A DNA stretch of 64,000 nt, taken from positions 62,001-126,000 of the forward strand of contig CAZBGS010000001.1 of NCBI GenBank assembly GCA_964491785.1. The letters run 5' to 3'. The notes below the pieces were generated by a model that did no database searches, was not told where the DNA came from, and saw only the letters and a program-made list of their open reading frames with translations. Of this stretch, positions 1 to 6,426 are shown one piece after another. This DNA is from RZZS01 sp964491785. Its GTDB lineage: Bacteria > Pseudomonadota > Alphaproteobacteria > Micavibrionales > Micavibrionaceae. Position numbers and translations under genes: made by a program. Each line of letters starts with the position of its first letter. Positions within the stretch are counted from its first letter, which is position 1.

Positions 1-566
1 GCAAGTGTGGAAAATGCTATCAGGAACAGCCAACGCAAGATCTGATAAACCGGCAGTATTGATTCGTTAATTCCCAGCCAGCCGAGCAGGCCGGGGGAAA
101 CGATTATTGCGGCCACAACAATCAAAAGTAATAGCAACAGGCCTGATGTCATTACAAAGGCCAGAATCGATATAATTATAAAATTTCTTTTTTCTTTTTC
201 TCGGTAAATATTATTTAACGCAACAATAAAGCTTTTTATTATTCTGGATGAACCGAATAATGCTAGCGCCGTACTAATCAGAAAGCCCAGCCCTAGAGTT
301 CTGGTCTGACTTTCCGCAAGTTTTCTTGACTGATTCTGGATTATCGCAAGAGCCTGTTCGGGCAGTATTTCGTTAAAGCGGTCGATAGTTTCCGAAATCC
401 TCTCAGGATCGGCGAATATCCCCCAAATGGATATAGCGGCCGCGATGCCCGGGAATATTGACAGAAGCGAGTAAAAGGCTATTCCGGCTGATATTAAGGG
501 AACATTGTAAGCCGAATAGCTTTTTATCGATCGTTTCAAAATCTCCAGCCATGCCGGTGATGACAT
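1..566 (-). CDS. YihY/virulence factor BrkB family membrane protein (partial, N-terminal part)
   Basis: The gene begins at an ATG (564-566) and runs off the left edge, so only about 188 N-terminal residues are visible. The segment YNVPLISAGIAFYSLLSIFP near residues 19-38 is the first-helix signature of the YihY/BrkB (UPF0761) family of six-helix inner membrane proteins. Further hydrophobic segments follow around residues 85-110 and 125-165, separated by a charged loop (REKEKR). The family was once called ribonuclease BN, and its cellular role is unsettled. The start lies 2 bp from the end of a longer overlapping reading frame and has no strong ribosome binding site. The family call is good; the function is not known. 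Confidence 0.85.
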   Translation of the reverse strand, partial: MSSPAWLEILKRSIKSYSAYNVPLISAGIAFYSLLSIFPGIAAAISIWGIFADPERISETIDRFNEILPEQALAIIQNQSRKLAESQTRTLGLGFLISTALALFGSSRIIKSFIVALNNIYREKEKRNFIIISILAFVMTSGLLLLLLIVVAAIIVSPGLLGWLGINESILPVYQILRWLFLIAFSTL

Positions 567-656
567 TTTAAACCGGGTGAGGGCTTTGATACCTTTCATC
601 CCGTGGACTTACGTGCGGCACCAGACTTGTGTTCCCAATGGATCGTGTAACCGGGA

Positions 657-815
657 TTATAACTCTGTTGAGCGCATCCGGAGAGGATTGCAGGCGTTTA
701 GCCGTCTCAGATCGCTGATCAAGCTGATCAGATAAATATCCCTGGCCATGAATTCGGTGTCGGATGGGACGGGTAAAGGTTTTGTGTCGTAATTTTTTTT
801 GCGGCGACCTTTCAT
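657..815 (-). CDS. Possible small basic protein, 52 aa, unknown
   Basis: A 52-codon frame starts at an ATG preceded by AAGGAG with an 8-base gap, which is a good ribosome binding site. The product begins MKGRRKKNYDTKP and is basic, with no membrane segment and no family I recognise. It ends about 90 bp before brkB. A second, longer frame on the same strand (568-822, TTG start) overlaps it, but its start sits only one base after the same Shine-Dalgarno motif, so it is less likely. Support for the small ORF rests on the ribosome binding site alone. Confidence 0.3.
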   Translation of the reverse strand: MKGRRKKNYDTKPLPVPSDTEFMARDIYLISLISDLRRLNACNPLRMRSTEL

Positions 816-1002
816 TTGTCAAGCTCCTTCTTGCTCTTATTGAAAAGTAGCAAGCAAAAACGGCTTTTTAAGAGAGGCATTGTGAAAAAATGGATGAAAA
901 CTAATGATGCATTTGTGGCAGGAGCAACAAATCGAACTATATGCCGATTATGCACTTGATTTTATCGACCGAGTTCATTACTCATATTGCTCATTGAGTT
1001 GC
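816..1002. other. Gene-free spacer before tRNA-Asp
   Basis: This is an AT-rich stretch between the doubtful small ORF and the tRNA. It must contain the tRNA promoter, but I could not pick convincing -35 and -10 boxes. If the small ORF is not real, the gene-free interval extends from 567 to 1002. I see no repeat or strong hairpin in it. Confidence 0.4.
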
Positions 1003-1079
1003 GCGGGTGTAGTTCAGTCGGTTAGAACGCCGGCCTGTCACGCCGGAGGTCGCGGGTTCAAGTCCCGTCGCTCGCGCCA
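1003..1079 (+). tRNA. tRNA-Asp (anticodon GTC)
   Basis: A cloverleaf can be drawn by eye. The acceptor stem GCGGGTG pairs with CGCTCGC with G-U pairs at positions 4 and 6. The anticodon stem CCGGC/GCCGG holds the loop CTGTCAC with anticodon GTC, and the T arm is GCGGG-TTCAAGT-CCCGT. The discriminator base is G, the identity element expected for aspartate, and the 3' CCA is encoded. No integrase or repeated tRNA fragment lies nearby, so there is no sign of use as an attachment site. Confidence 0.97.
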
Positions 1080-1149
1080 TTACTTCCCTGGCTTTTTCAC
1101 AAGATCTGGATATTACGCTGAACCTGTATTGGGGCTTCAGGGATAATTT

Positions 1150-2250
1150 TTATATTCGCAGTTCTTCAGGTATCAGGTGATTTTGAACTTGCAAGTTATT
1201 GTGCGTATCCAGTTTTTTGATTGTGTCGATCGCTTTGAAGAAAAGGTTCATTTGAACCGGGGTGCCAATCGATACTCTGATGGCGTTTGATAACTCGGGT
1301 ATGTTCTTATAATAGCAGACGTAAATGTTCCTTTTCTTCAGCTCTTCCGTCCAGAATTCTCCATTAGTTCCTTCGGGCGTAAAGGCGAGTACGAAATTGG
1401 CATGTGAAGGTAAGACTTTGAAGCCGCGATTGCCGAGCTCTCTTTCGGCGGCCATCCTTTGTCTGGATACGGCTTGAAGAGATTTTCCAAATTTATCGAG
1501 ATTATCCATGATCGCGATTGCCGCCGCCATAGCCAGCATGTTCATTTCGCGTGGTTTCTGGGCCAAACGGAATTGCTGAATAATGTTGCTTGCGGCAAGA
1601 AGAAAGCCGATTCTCAGCCCGGCTGCCGAGCAGCCTTTCGAGAGTGTTTTCAGAATTATCAGGTTATTATACTTGCCGAGCAGAGGCACCGAGGTCTTTC
1701 CGCAGAAATCTGAATAGGCTTCGTCGATAATCACCGGGCCCTTGAAGTTTTCCAGCAGGTTTTCGAGATCTTCAGGGCGGCTTACGGTTCCTGTGGGATT
1801 ATTGGGGTCGCAAAGAATTATAATCTCCGAACCGCTGTTTAACAGCTCTTCGACTGGCAGATCGTATTCGGGCTTTTTCCATGGTTCGCGATGAACCGTT
1901 AGGCAGCTGCGGGAGGCAAGTTCGCCGTTCAGGACAAAGTCGGGGTATGGCATTGCCGCTTTTCGTCCGCAGGCAATTGTGTTGAAAATCAGTGAGAGAA
2001 GTGAAGATCCGCCGTTTCCCGGCAGTACATTTTCCGAGGGTACCCCGTAGGCTTTTGCGGCGGTTTCGCAAAGCTCTACAGCCAATTCGTCGGGATATTT
2101 GTTAATGGATTTTAATGCTGCGGACAGGCGCCTGTTGCATTCCTGCTCTACTTCTGTCGGAAGCGGATAGGGGTTTTCGTTCTGATCCAGTCTTACTGGC
2201 CGTTTTTCAGGTGCAGATTCGCTGGCAAAAGCTTTTATCGCTGTTTGCAT
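1150..2250 (-). CDS. hisC: Histidinol-phosphate aminotransferase (or close class I/II aminotransferase)
   Basis: A 366-residue fold-type I PLP enzyme. HisC converts imidazole acetol phosphate and glutamate to histidinol phosphate in histidine synthesis, in the cytoplasm. Visible family marks are LDQNENPYP near residue 21, the substrate and PLP segment CDPNNPTGT (148-156), IDEAYSDF (175-182) and the Schiff-base lysine K205 in KTLSKGCSAAGLRIG. The C-terminal RVSIGTP is also HisC-like. Length is normal. The residues after the lysine (GCS) differ from the common AFG or AYG, so a relaxed specificity (for example aromatic amino acids) is possible. It is a single gene with no other his genes beside it. 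Confidence 0.85.
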   Translation of the reverse strand: MQTAIKAFASESAPEKRPVRLDQNENPYPLPTEVEQECNRRLSAALKSINKYPDELAVELCETAAKAYGVPSENVLPGNGGSSLLSLIFNTIACGRKAAMPYPDFVLNGELASRSCLTVHREPWKKPEYDLPVEELLNSGSEIIILCDPNNPTGTVSRPEDLENLLENFKGPVIIDEAYSDFCGKTSVPLLGKYNNLIILKTLSKGCSAAGLRIGFLLAASNIIQQFRLAQKPREMNMLAMAAAIAIMDNLDKFGKSLQAVSRQRMAAERELGNRGFKVLPSHANFVLAFTPEGTNGEFWTEELKKRNIYVCYYKNIPELSNAIRVSIGTPVQMNLFFKAIDTIKKLDTHNNLQVQNHLIPEELRI

Positions 2251-2277
2251 ATTTTCCCTCTATCAACTTTTTTTGAT

Positions 2278-2306
2278 ATTATGCAAAATTGCTTCTTGAA
2301 AAGCAA
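2278..2306 (-). promoter_or_regulatory. Candidate promoter for hisC
   Basis: Reading the minus strand, TTGCTT (2301-2306) and CATAAT (2278-2283) are separated by exactly 17 bases. The -10 box matches the consensus at 5 of 6 positions and the -35 box at 3 of 6. It overlaps the hairpin at 2287-2308. This is a pattern match only. Confidence 0.4.
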
Positions 2307-2308
2307 TT
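2287..2308 (-). terminator. Hairpin between the kinase gene and hisC, possible weak terminator
   Basis: AATTGCTT and AAGCAATT form a perfect 8-bp stem with a 6-base loop. On the minus strand it lies downstream of the signalling operon and is followed by a short T run. The stem is AT-rich, so termination would be weak. It also overlaps the candidate hisC promoter. Confidence 0.35.
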
Positions 2309-2352
2309 GGTTTCTTTCGTGCAAGAATCAAAATCGGCTATAGGGGATTTTG

Positions 2353-3975
2353 CTACGGCCTGGACAACGGAAATTCTATAATAATTCTTGATCCTTCAAC
2401 CTTTGGCTGATCAGGAATTATAAGCTTTCCATCAAGAGCCTCTACCTGCTTCCTGACTTCGGCCAAACCCACTCCCCGGCCGGCGATTTGCGATATTTCC
2501 TTGCAGGAGGTAGCGCCTTCTTCGATCAATGTGCCTAAAATCCGGCTGTCACTCATTACGGCGACATCGTATCCTTTTCCGGCAATCGCAGCCCTGATCT
2601 GTTTCATGTCGAATCCGGCACCGTCGTCACTGAAGGTCAACCGGGCAAAGGTGATGCCGTTTTCGACGAAACTGTCGACATGCACACTGATTCTGCCGTA
2701 GCGGTTTTTACCTTTTTCCTCACGGATATCGGGGAGGTCAATGCCGTGGAAAACCGAATTTCTAATCAAATGCACAAATGAATTAATCAGGGGATCATAT
2801 TTCAGATGCGGTATTTTAATATCATTGCCTTCTATGATGCATGGACTTACTTTCTTTCCGGTCTTGCAGGCAGCGTTTTCCCTGTACATGTCCAACATTT
2901 TCAGGCTTTTAATCAGGGAGACGTTGAGAAATTCGTTTTTAAATATTTCAGCGAGTTTAGTATCGCTAGCCTGCAAAGATTCGTAAAATTTATTTAAAGA
3001 ATCGAAGCAGACCTGAAATACATCTTTGTCCTGAAGAAAATCTTCTCCGAGAATCAGGCGGGCATTTGAAATTTCAGCCTTGTAGAACTTTTCGATTTCA
3101 CTGAAATGATCCTGAATATAGTTTCTGGCAGCTTCAAGGCTCGTCCCGGGTGCGGATAATTTCTCCTCAACGGTATGAAAAATAAATGAAAGGCCGTCCA
3201 TACAAAAGCTGCCCGCCAAGCCCTTTAGCGTGTGTATGCTGCCTTTAAGTTCATTGATACTGCTAATTTTTAAAAATCCGGGAGAGTTTTCATCCAGGAA
3301 ATATGCATTAATATCGGACAGTAAGTTCACATAATCGTTTCTGTATTTTATAACTCTGACCAGACGCTCAACAGATTTCTGCTTTTCCTCAAGCAGGTTC
3401 TTTGTCCGGATGGTTTCAGTGTCGTCCGAAATAATTACAAGTATGTTCTCCAGTCGGTGTTCAATATTATAAATTGGTCTGTAGGTAACAGTCAGGTATC
3501 GATCCCTGGTTTCTATTTCAGTGGGAGCCATCTTAAAAAGGTCTTCAAATCCCATGGCTGATTCATTCGAGAATACGAAATCGATCAGGCTGTGAAACCG
3601 TTTCCTTTGCATCTCCCCCAGTTCAAGGATTTCCCAAATATGATTGCCAGCCGGGTCTTTCCGCAGGATTTCAAGGCAGGATTTTGAATAAACGGATGAA
3701 CAAACCCCATTTTTATCGAAGAATAACAGCGCCAGGCCAAGGTTATCCAGAATTGCGGCCATAGAGCTGTTCAGTTTCTCCAATTTAAGGTTCAGCTCAT
3801 TAAGCTCTCCGGAACTTAACTCCAGATTGCGCAAAGCCATTTTGTTCTTATCTTCATATTGTTCGTAGGTATTGACGATCGAGGCAAAAAAATCCTCAAA
3901 GAAATGTCCCTCAAGGTCGATCCCCGCAAGATATTTCTCTATCTGACGATCAAGCTTTTTTGCGGCGCGTGACAT
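2353..3975 (-). CDS. CheA-like hybrid histidine kinase: coiled coil, PAS, Hpt, HATPase
   Basis: 540 residues, no membrane segment. In order: a helical, probably coiled-coil N-terminus (about 1-72); a PAS-like domain (about 73-190); an Hpt domain around SIHTLKGLAG with candidate phospho-acceptor H248; and a CheA-type ATPase with HLIRNSVFHGID (N box), DDGAGFD (G1) and GRGVGLAEV (G2). Unlike CheA it has no CheW-like regulatory domain and no obvious CheY-binding domain, and it ends just after the ATPase. By family knowledge it should phosphorylate its own Hpt histidine and pass the phosphate to a receiver, here most likely the CheY-like protein of the same operon. Last gene of the operon, 8 bp after the FIST gene. 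The input signal is unknown; the FIST protein is the obvious candidate. Confidence 0.85.
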   Translation of the reverse strand: MSRAAKKLDRQIEKYLAGIDLEGHFFEDFFASIVNTYEQYEDKNKMALRNLELSSGELNELNLKLEKLNSSMAAILDNLGLALLFFDKNGVCSSVYSKSCLEILRKDPAGNHIWEILELGEMQRKRFHSLIDFVFSNESAMGFEDLFKMAPTEIETRDRYLTVTYRPIYNIEHRLENILVIISDDTETIRTKNLLEEKQKSVERLVRVIKYRNDYVNLLSDINAYFLDENSPGFLKISSINELKGSIHTLKGLAGSFCMDGLSFIFHTVEEKLSAPGTSLEAARNYIQDHFSEIEKFYKAEISNARLILGEDFLQDKDVFQVCFDSLNKFYESLQASDTKLAEIFKNEFLNVSLIKSLKMLDMYRENAACKTGKKVSPCIIEGNDIKIPHLKYDPLINSFVHLIRNSVFHGIDLPDIREEKGKNRYGRISVHVDSFVENGITFARLTFSDDGAGFDMKQIRAAIAGKGYDVAVMSDSRILGTLIEEGATSCKEISQIAGRGVGLAEVRKQVEALDGKLIIPDQPKVEGSRIIIEFPLSRP

Positions 3976-3983
3976 TTGCCTTG

Positions 3984-5117
3984 TCAGTCTTCGTAAAAGT
4001 GAGCGATAGTCATTGTCTGATTATGTAACTCTGTCTTACCGGTTCCGGCTACGGGGCATATTTCTCCATATGAATAAAAACCCGCAACCGCGGTATTTTC
4101 ACCAAGAATTTCTTTTACTGTTTCTATTTCTTCTGCAACGTCTTCGGCCATGACAATTTTTCGTCCTACGCAACTGACCAATATTGCGGCTGCGTTATCC
4201 GGATTGCCAATTCTGGCTTCTGCGGCAGCTTTTTCCGCTCCTGATATAAGTTCGTCGGTATCGGCGTGCATCAGACGAACCATTTTATTTTTAGGAATAT
4301 CGCCTGCGAGAATCAGAGATTTGGCATCCCTGTCAATGTCCAGTATCGTACGTATCATGCCAATGGGGCTATGATCTTCATTGAGCAGGGCGAACGGGTA
4401 TAATAAACCACTTGCCGGCAAATCTTTTGCCTTGTCGCCAAGATATGTCTCGTACAGTTCCAGAGCCGGCTTGCCATCCAATTCAAACAGGACGTTATTA
4501 TCGGATCTGGTAATGCGGCGTGCGGGGCCGAATGGAGCCCAGCCCCCTTCGGAACCTGTTTTCACCATGAAGCTGTCGCCATAAAAACCAACGGCAACCA
4601 GCTCTTTGCTGTCAAGTCGGCCGTTCAGGATAGTATATGTCTTCTGGAATGCTGCTCCATCTCCGGCGAGCCCCCCGAAAACTGTTATGCCCTTGCCAAC
4701 AGCACTTTCGATTCCTCTCACAACGTCACTGCCGTTAACCTGGACGCCAGGAGAAAGAACAAAAACGGCTTTAAGTTTGTCATCATTCAGCTTCTGCCCG
4801 ATGCGCTTTGCCGCTTCATATGAATCCGAACTGCTTTCGATGGTGGAACCTGTAGTCCTGACTTCAGTTTTCTCCAGCCTGAGAGCCAGCAGAGTCAGTG
4901 AATCGTCGTTTATGCGGTCGTTTGAAATTTCTCCGGCAGTAGAGCAACCTATTACAGCGACATCAGAAAATCTCGAGCCAATTTCATCAATCAGTGGTTT
5001 GCTTTCTTCAAGATTCGATGAAAAGAACATAAACATCAGATTAGGGGCAAGATCTTTTATTTTGCCCAGTTCCTGATCAGAAATGGTTTTTGATATGTTT
5101 AAGGATAGAGCGCGCAT
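3984..5117 (-). CDS. FIST domain sensory protein (FIST_N + FIST_C)
   Basis: 377 residues with both FIST halves. FIST_N (about 22-200) carries GCSTAGEIS at 57-65. FIST_C (about 215-370) ends with YSYGEICP (348-355) and ELHNQTMTI (363-371), which are the strongest family marks. There is no signal peptide or membrane helix, so it is cytoplasmic. FIST proteins are proposed small-ligand sensors tied to two-component and chemotaxis-type pathways; the NosP subgroup binds heme and senses nitric oxide next to a kinase gene. Whether this one binds heme cannot be read from the sequence. It lies 2 bp after the CheX-like gene and 8 bp before the kinase gene, so it very likely modulates that kinase. Confidence 0.9.
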   Translation of the reverse strand: MRALSLNISKTISDQELGKIKDLAPNLMFMFFSSNLEESKPLIDEIGSRFSDVAVIGCSTAGEISNDRINDDSLTLLALRLEKTEVRTTGSTIESSSDSYEAAKRIGQKLNDDKLKAVFVLSPGVQVNGSDVVRGIESAVGKGITVFGGLAGDGAAFQKTYTILNGRLDSKELVAVGFYGDSFMVKTGSEGGWAPFGPARRITRSDNNVLFELDGKPALELYETYLGDKAKDLPASGLLYPFALLNEDHSPIGMIRTILDIDRDAKSLILAGDIPKNKMVRLMHADTDELISGAEKAAAEARIGNPDNAAAILVSCVGRKIVMAEDVAEEIETVKEILGENTAVAGFYSYGEICPVAGTGKTELHNQTMTIAHFYED

Positions 5118-5119
5118 GA

Positions 5120-5614
5120 TTAATTACTCCTGCTTTTAATGTTACAGGCACTTTCTTCAATGCCAATCTGGAAGATGTTGCCTTGGACAATGAAATAGAT
5201 GCCTATGCTTTCAGGGTTTCGATCACTGTAAGACTTAAAGCCCGGATCTATTTCCGGTAAGGAGATCCGGAGTTTATACCCTGACTGATTAAGAAAAGTC
5301 TTTAATCCCGAACAGACGATATTCGATATCTCGCAGGCGGCATCCTCTATCGTGGACTCGTGCATGGCCATGATCGGATCATACAATTTTACTATCATGG
5401 GAGAAATAACGTGCCTTTGAAAAGCAAAGCGCAAAACGAATATAACGTCATCCTGAAACAGCGAGCATTTTGCAACGATGGTATCATCGTCCAAATTCTC
5501 GTAGCAGTTATCGCATACTTCGACATCTATCGAGAACATTGTCGCGAACAGGTTTTTAACCTCACGCCTGATGACTTCAAGGGCTTGCGTCTTAAGACTG
5601 TTTTCCATCGCCAT
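5120..5614 (-). CDS. CheX/CheC-like phosphatase domain protein
   Basis: 164 residues. The stretch DAACEISN contains D91, E95 and N98, and P120 follows. This reproduces the CheC/CheX/FliY active-site pattern (D/S-x3-E-x2-N-x22-P) with a gap one residue shorter. Known members remove phosphate from CheY. Here the partner would be the receiver encoded immediately upstream, whose stop overlaps this ATG by one base (TAATG), which suggests translational coupling. Only one E-x2-N motif is present, as in CheX rather than CheC. Sequence outside the motif is divergent, so the family call rests mainly on the motif and the context. Confidence 0.75.
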   Translation of the reverse strand: MAMENSLKTQALEVIRREVKNLFATMFSIDVEVCDNCYENLDDDTIVAKCSLFQDDVIFVLRFAFQRHVISPMIVKLYDPIMAMHESTIEDAACEISNIVCSGLKTFLNQSGYKLRISLPEIDPGFKSYSDRNPESIGIYFIVQGNIFQIGIEESACNIKSRSN

Positions 5615-6000
5615 TATCTCTTACTCAGCCATTTAACAACTTTTTCCATCGCAATGCGGAAATCATGATCAGTAAAAGGCTTTGTAATATACGCTGTGGC
5701 TCCCAACTGCATAATCTTGAGGATATTATCCGGCTCTGATTCCGCGGTGACCATCACAAAAGCAATATTATTATTTTTTTCGTCCTCCCGGATCATTCTT
5801 AACAGTTCTTCGCCGGACAGCTTGGGCATGCGCCAATCGGCCAGAACAATGTCGTAGCCACCCTTTTGTATTTTCTCCAGGGCATCAAGACCATCGACGG
5901 CAGTTTCGCAAACCTTAATGCCCAGATCATTCAGGTTATTCTCAACCATTTTCCTTACCATCATGTGGTCATCAACCACGATAGTTTTATACCCAGTCAT
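5614..6000 (-). CDS. CheY-like single-domain response regulator
   Basis: 128 residues from the ATG at 5998-6000, which has GGAG 7 bases upstream. The frame is open further upstream, but that part is not receiver-like. It is a complete receiver domain and nothing else: acidic pair D10-D11, phospho-acceptor D55 in LADWRMP, T85, Y104 and K107 in ITKPF. With no output domain it must act by binding a partner protein or as a phosphate sink. First gene of the operon with the CheX-like phosphatase, FIST protein and Hpt kinase. It could serve the flagellar motor if the organism swims, but no flagellar gene is in view. Confidence 0.93.
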   Translation of the reverse strand: MTGYKTIVVDDHMMVRKMVENNLNDLGIKVCETAVDGLDALEKIQKGGYDIVLADWRMPKLSGEELLRMIREDEKNNNIAFVMVTAESEPDNILKIMQLGATAYITKPFTDHDFRIAMEKVVKWLSKR

Positions 6001-6036
6001 TACCAAACTCCGGTTGAGAATAGACAAGATTAGAGC

Positions 6037-6061
6037 CTTGCCTTTACAAAGATAAGGCAAG
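6037..6061 (-). promoter_or_regulatory. Inverted repeat in the leader of the FIST signalling operon
   Basis: CTTGCCTT and AAGGCAAG form a perfect 8-bp inverted repeat around a 9-base centre, 37 bp upstream of the receiver gene start and downstream of the candidate promoter. It could be an operator or an RNA hairpin in the 5' leader. No T run follows it, so it is not a standard terminator. Confidence 0.4.
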
Positions 6062-6075
6062 TCAGGTGAGTAGAG

Positions 6076-6104
6076 ATTATCTTATTAAAATAGAAATTGT
6101 ACAA
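6076..6104 (-). promoter_or_regulatory. Candidate promoter for the FIST signalling operon
   Basis: On the minus strand, TTGTAC (6099-6104) and GATAAT (6076-6081) are 17 bases apart. The -10 box matches at 5 of 6 positions, while the -35 box is weak. It lies in an AT-rich stretch about 75 bp upstream of the receiver gene, which is a sensible place. Confidence 0.4.
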
Positions 6105-6216
6105 GTCCAAATAAATTTATGAAGGGAAGTCATTTTTATACTGACAGATTCGAGTTAAAAAACGGTTAGGGCACTGGACGATCAGGTTGAATGGTGGTGG
6201 GTTTCCTGCTCCGCAA

Positions 6217-6264
6217 TCCCTCACCATCCCGCTTCGCGTGCCCCTCCCTCTCCCGGGAGAGGGG
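6217..6264. repeat. GC-rich interspersed repeat-like element with perfect palindrome
   Basis: The stretch contains a perfect 18-bp palindrome, CCCTCTCCC followed by GGGAGAGGG (6246-6263), preceded by a C-rich arm with CTTCGCG. Elements of this composition occur as dispersed intergenic copies in various proteobacterial genomes. Only one copy is seen in this window, so its repeat status is inferred from its look. It lies between divergent operons and therefore terminates neither. Confidence 0.45.
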
Positions 6265-6426
6265 TTTTGGTGGCACGTTTTTCTCACGCTCTTGTATCTA
6301 TCAAAGGGCAGGGGCCATTTTTTGCTACAACTTGGCTTGAATAATGTTGTAAGCTGCACCTTTCCGGATAACAGGATTTTCTATGGCTGGGTTGCAGCAC
6401 GGTTATGGCTGAGAGCGGGAGGTATT

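Larger units (their letters stand above)
6001..6426. other. Intergenic region between divergent FIST operon and gltDB
   Basis: This 426-bp gap carries the divergent control regions. The left part holds the leader inverted repeat and a candidate promoter of the minus-strand operon. The middle holds a GC-rich palindromic repeat. The right part, AT-rich from about 6290 to 6400, should contain the gltD promoter. Frames open through here on either strand do not resemble proteins and cross the repeat. Confidence 0.7.

Noticed and set aside
568..822. 84-codon minus-strand frame starting with TTG
   Set aside because: The Shine-Dalgarno is one base from the TTG and fits the ATG of the 52-codon frame better; the protein has no recognisable features.
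1003..1079. tRNA-Asp as an integration site of a mobile element
   Set aside because: No integrase, no repeated 3' tRNA fragment and no change in neighbourhood on either side within view.
904..1146. 80-codon plus-strand frame
   Set aside because: It runs straight through tRNA-Asp and encodes the typical false peptide of a tRNA region.
4606..5076. 156-codon frame antisense to the FIST gene
   Set aside because: It is a shadow of a well-supported gene, with low-complexity serine and proline content and no ribosome binding site.
6271..6290. TGGCACG upstream of gltD resembling the -24 box of a sigma-54 promoter, attractive because gltBD is nitrogen-regulated
   Set aside because: The required GC-containing -12 element (TTGCA-like) is absent at the proper spacing; the following bases read TTTTTCTCACG.
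6187..6426. Open frame extending gltD upstream by 80 codons
   Set aside because: It translates through the palindromic repeat, lacks similarity to GltD N-termini, and a GGGAGG site precedes the ATG at 6427.
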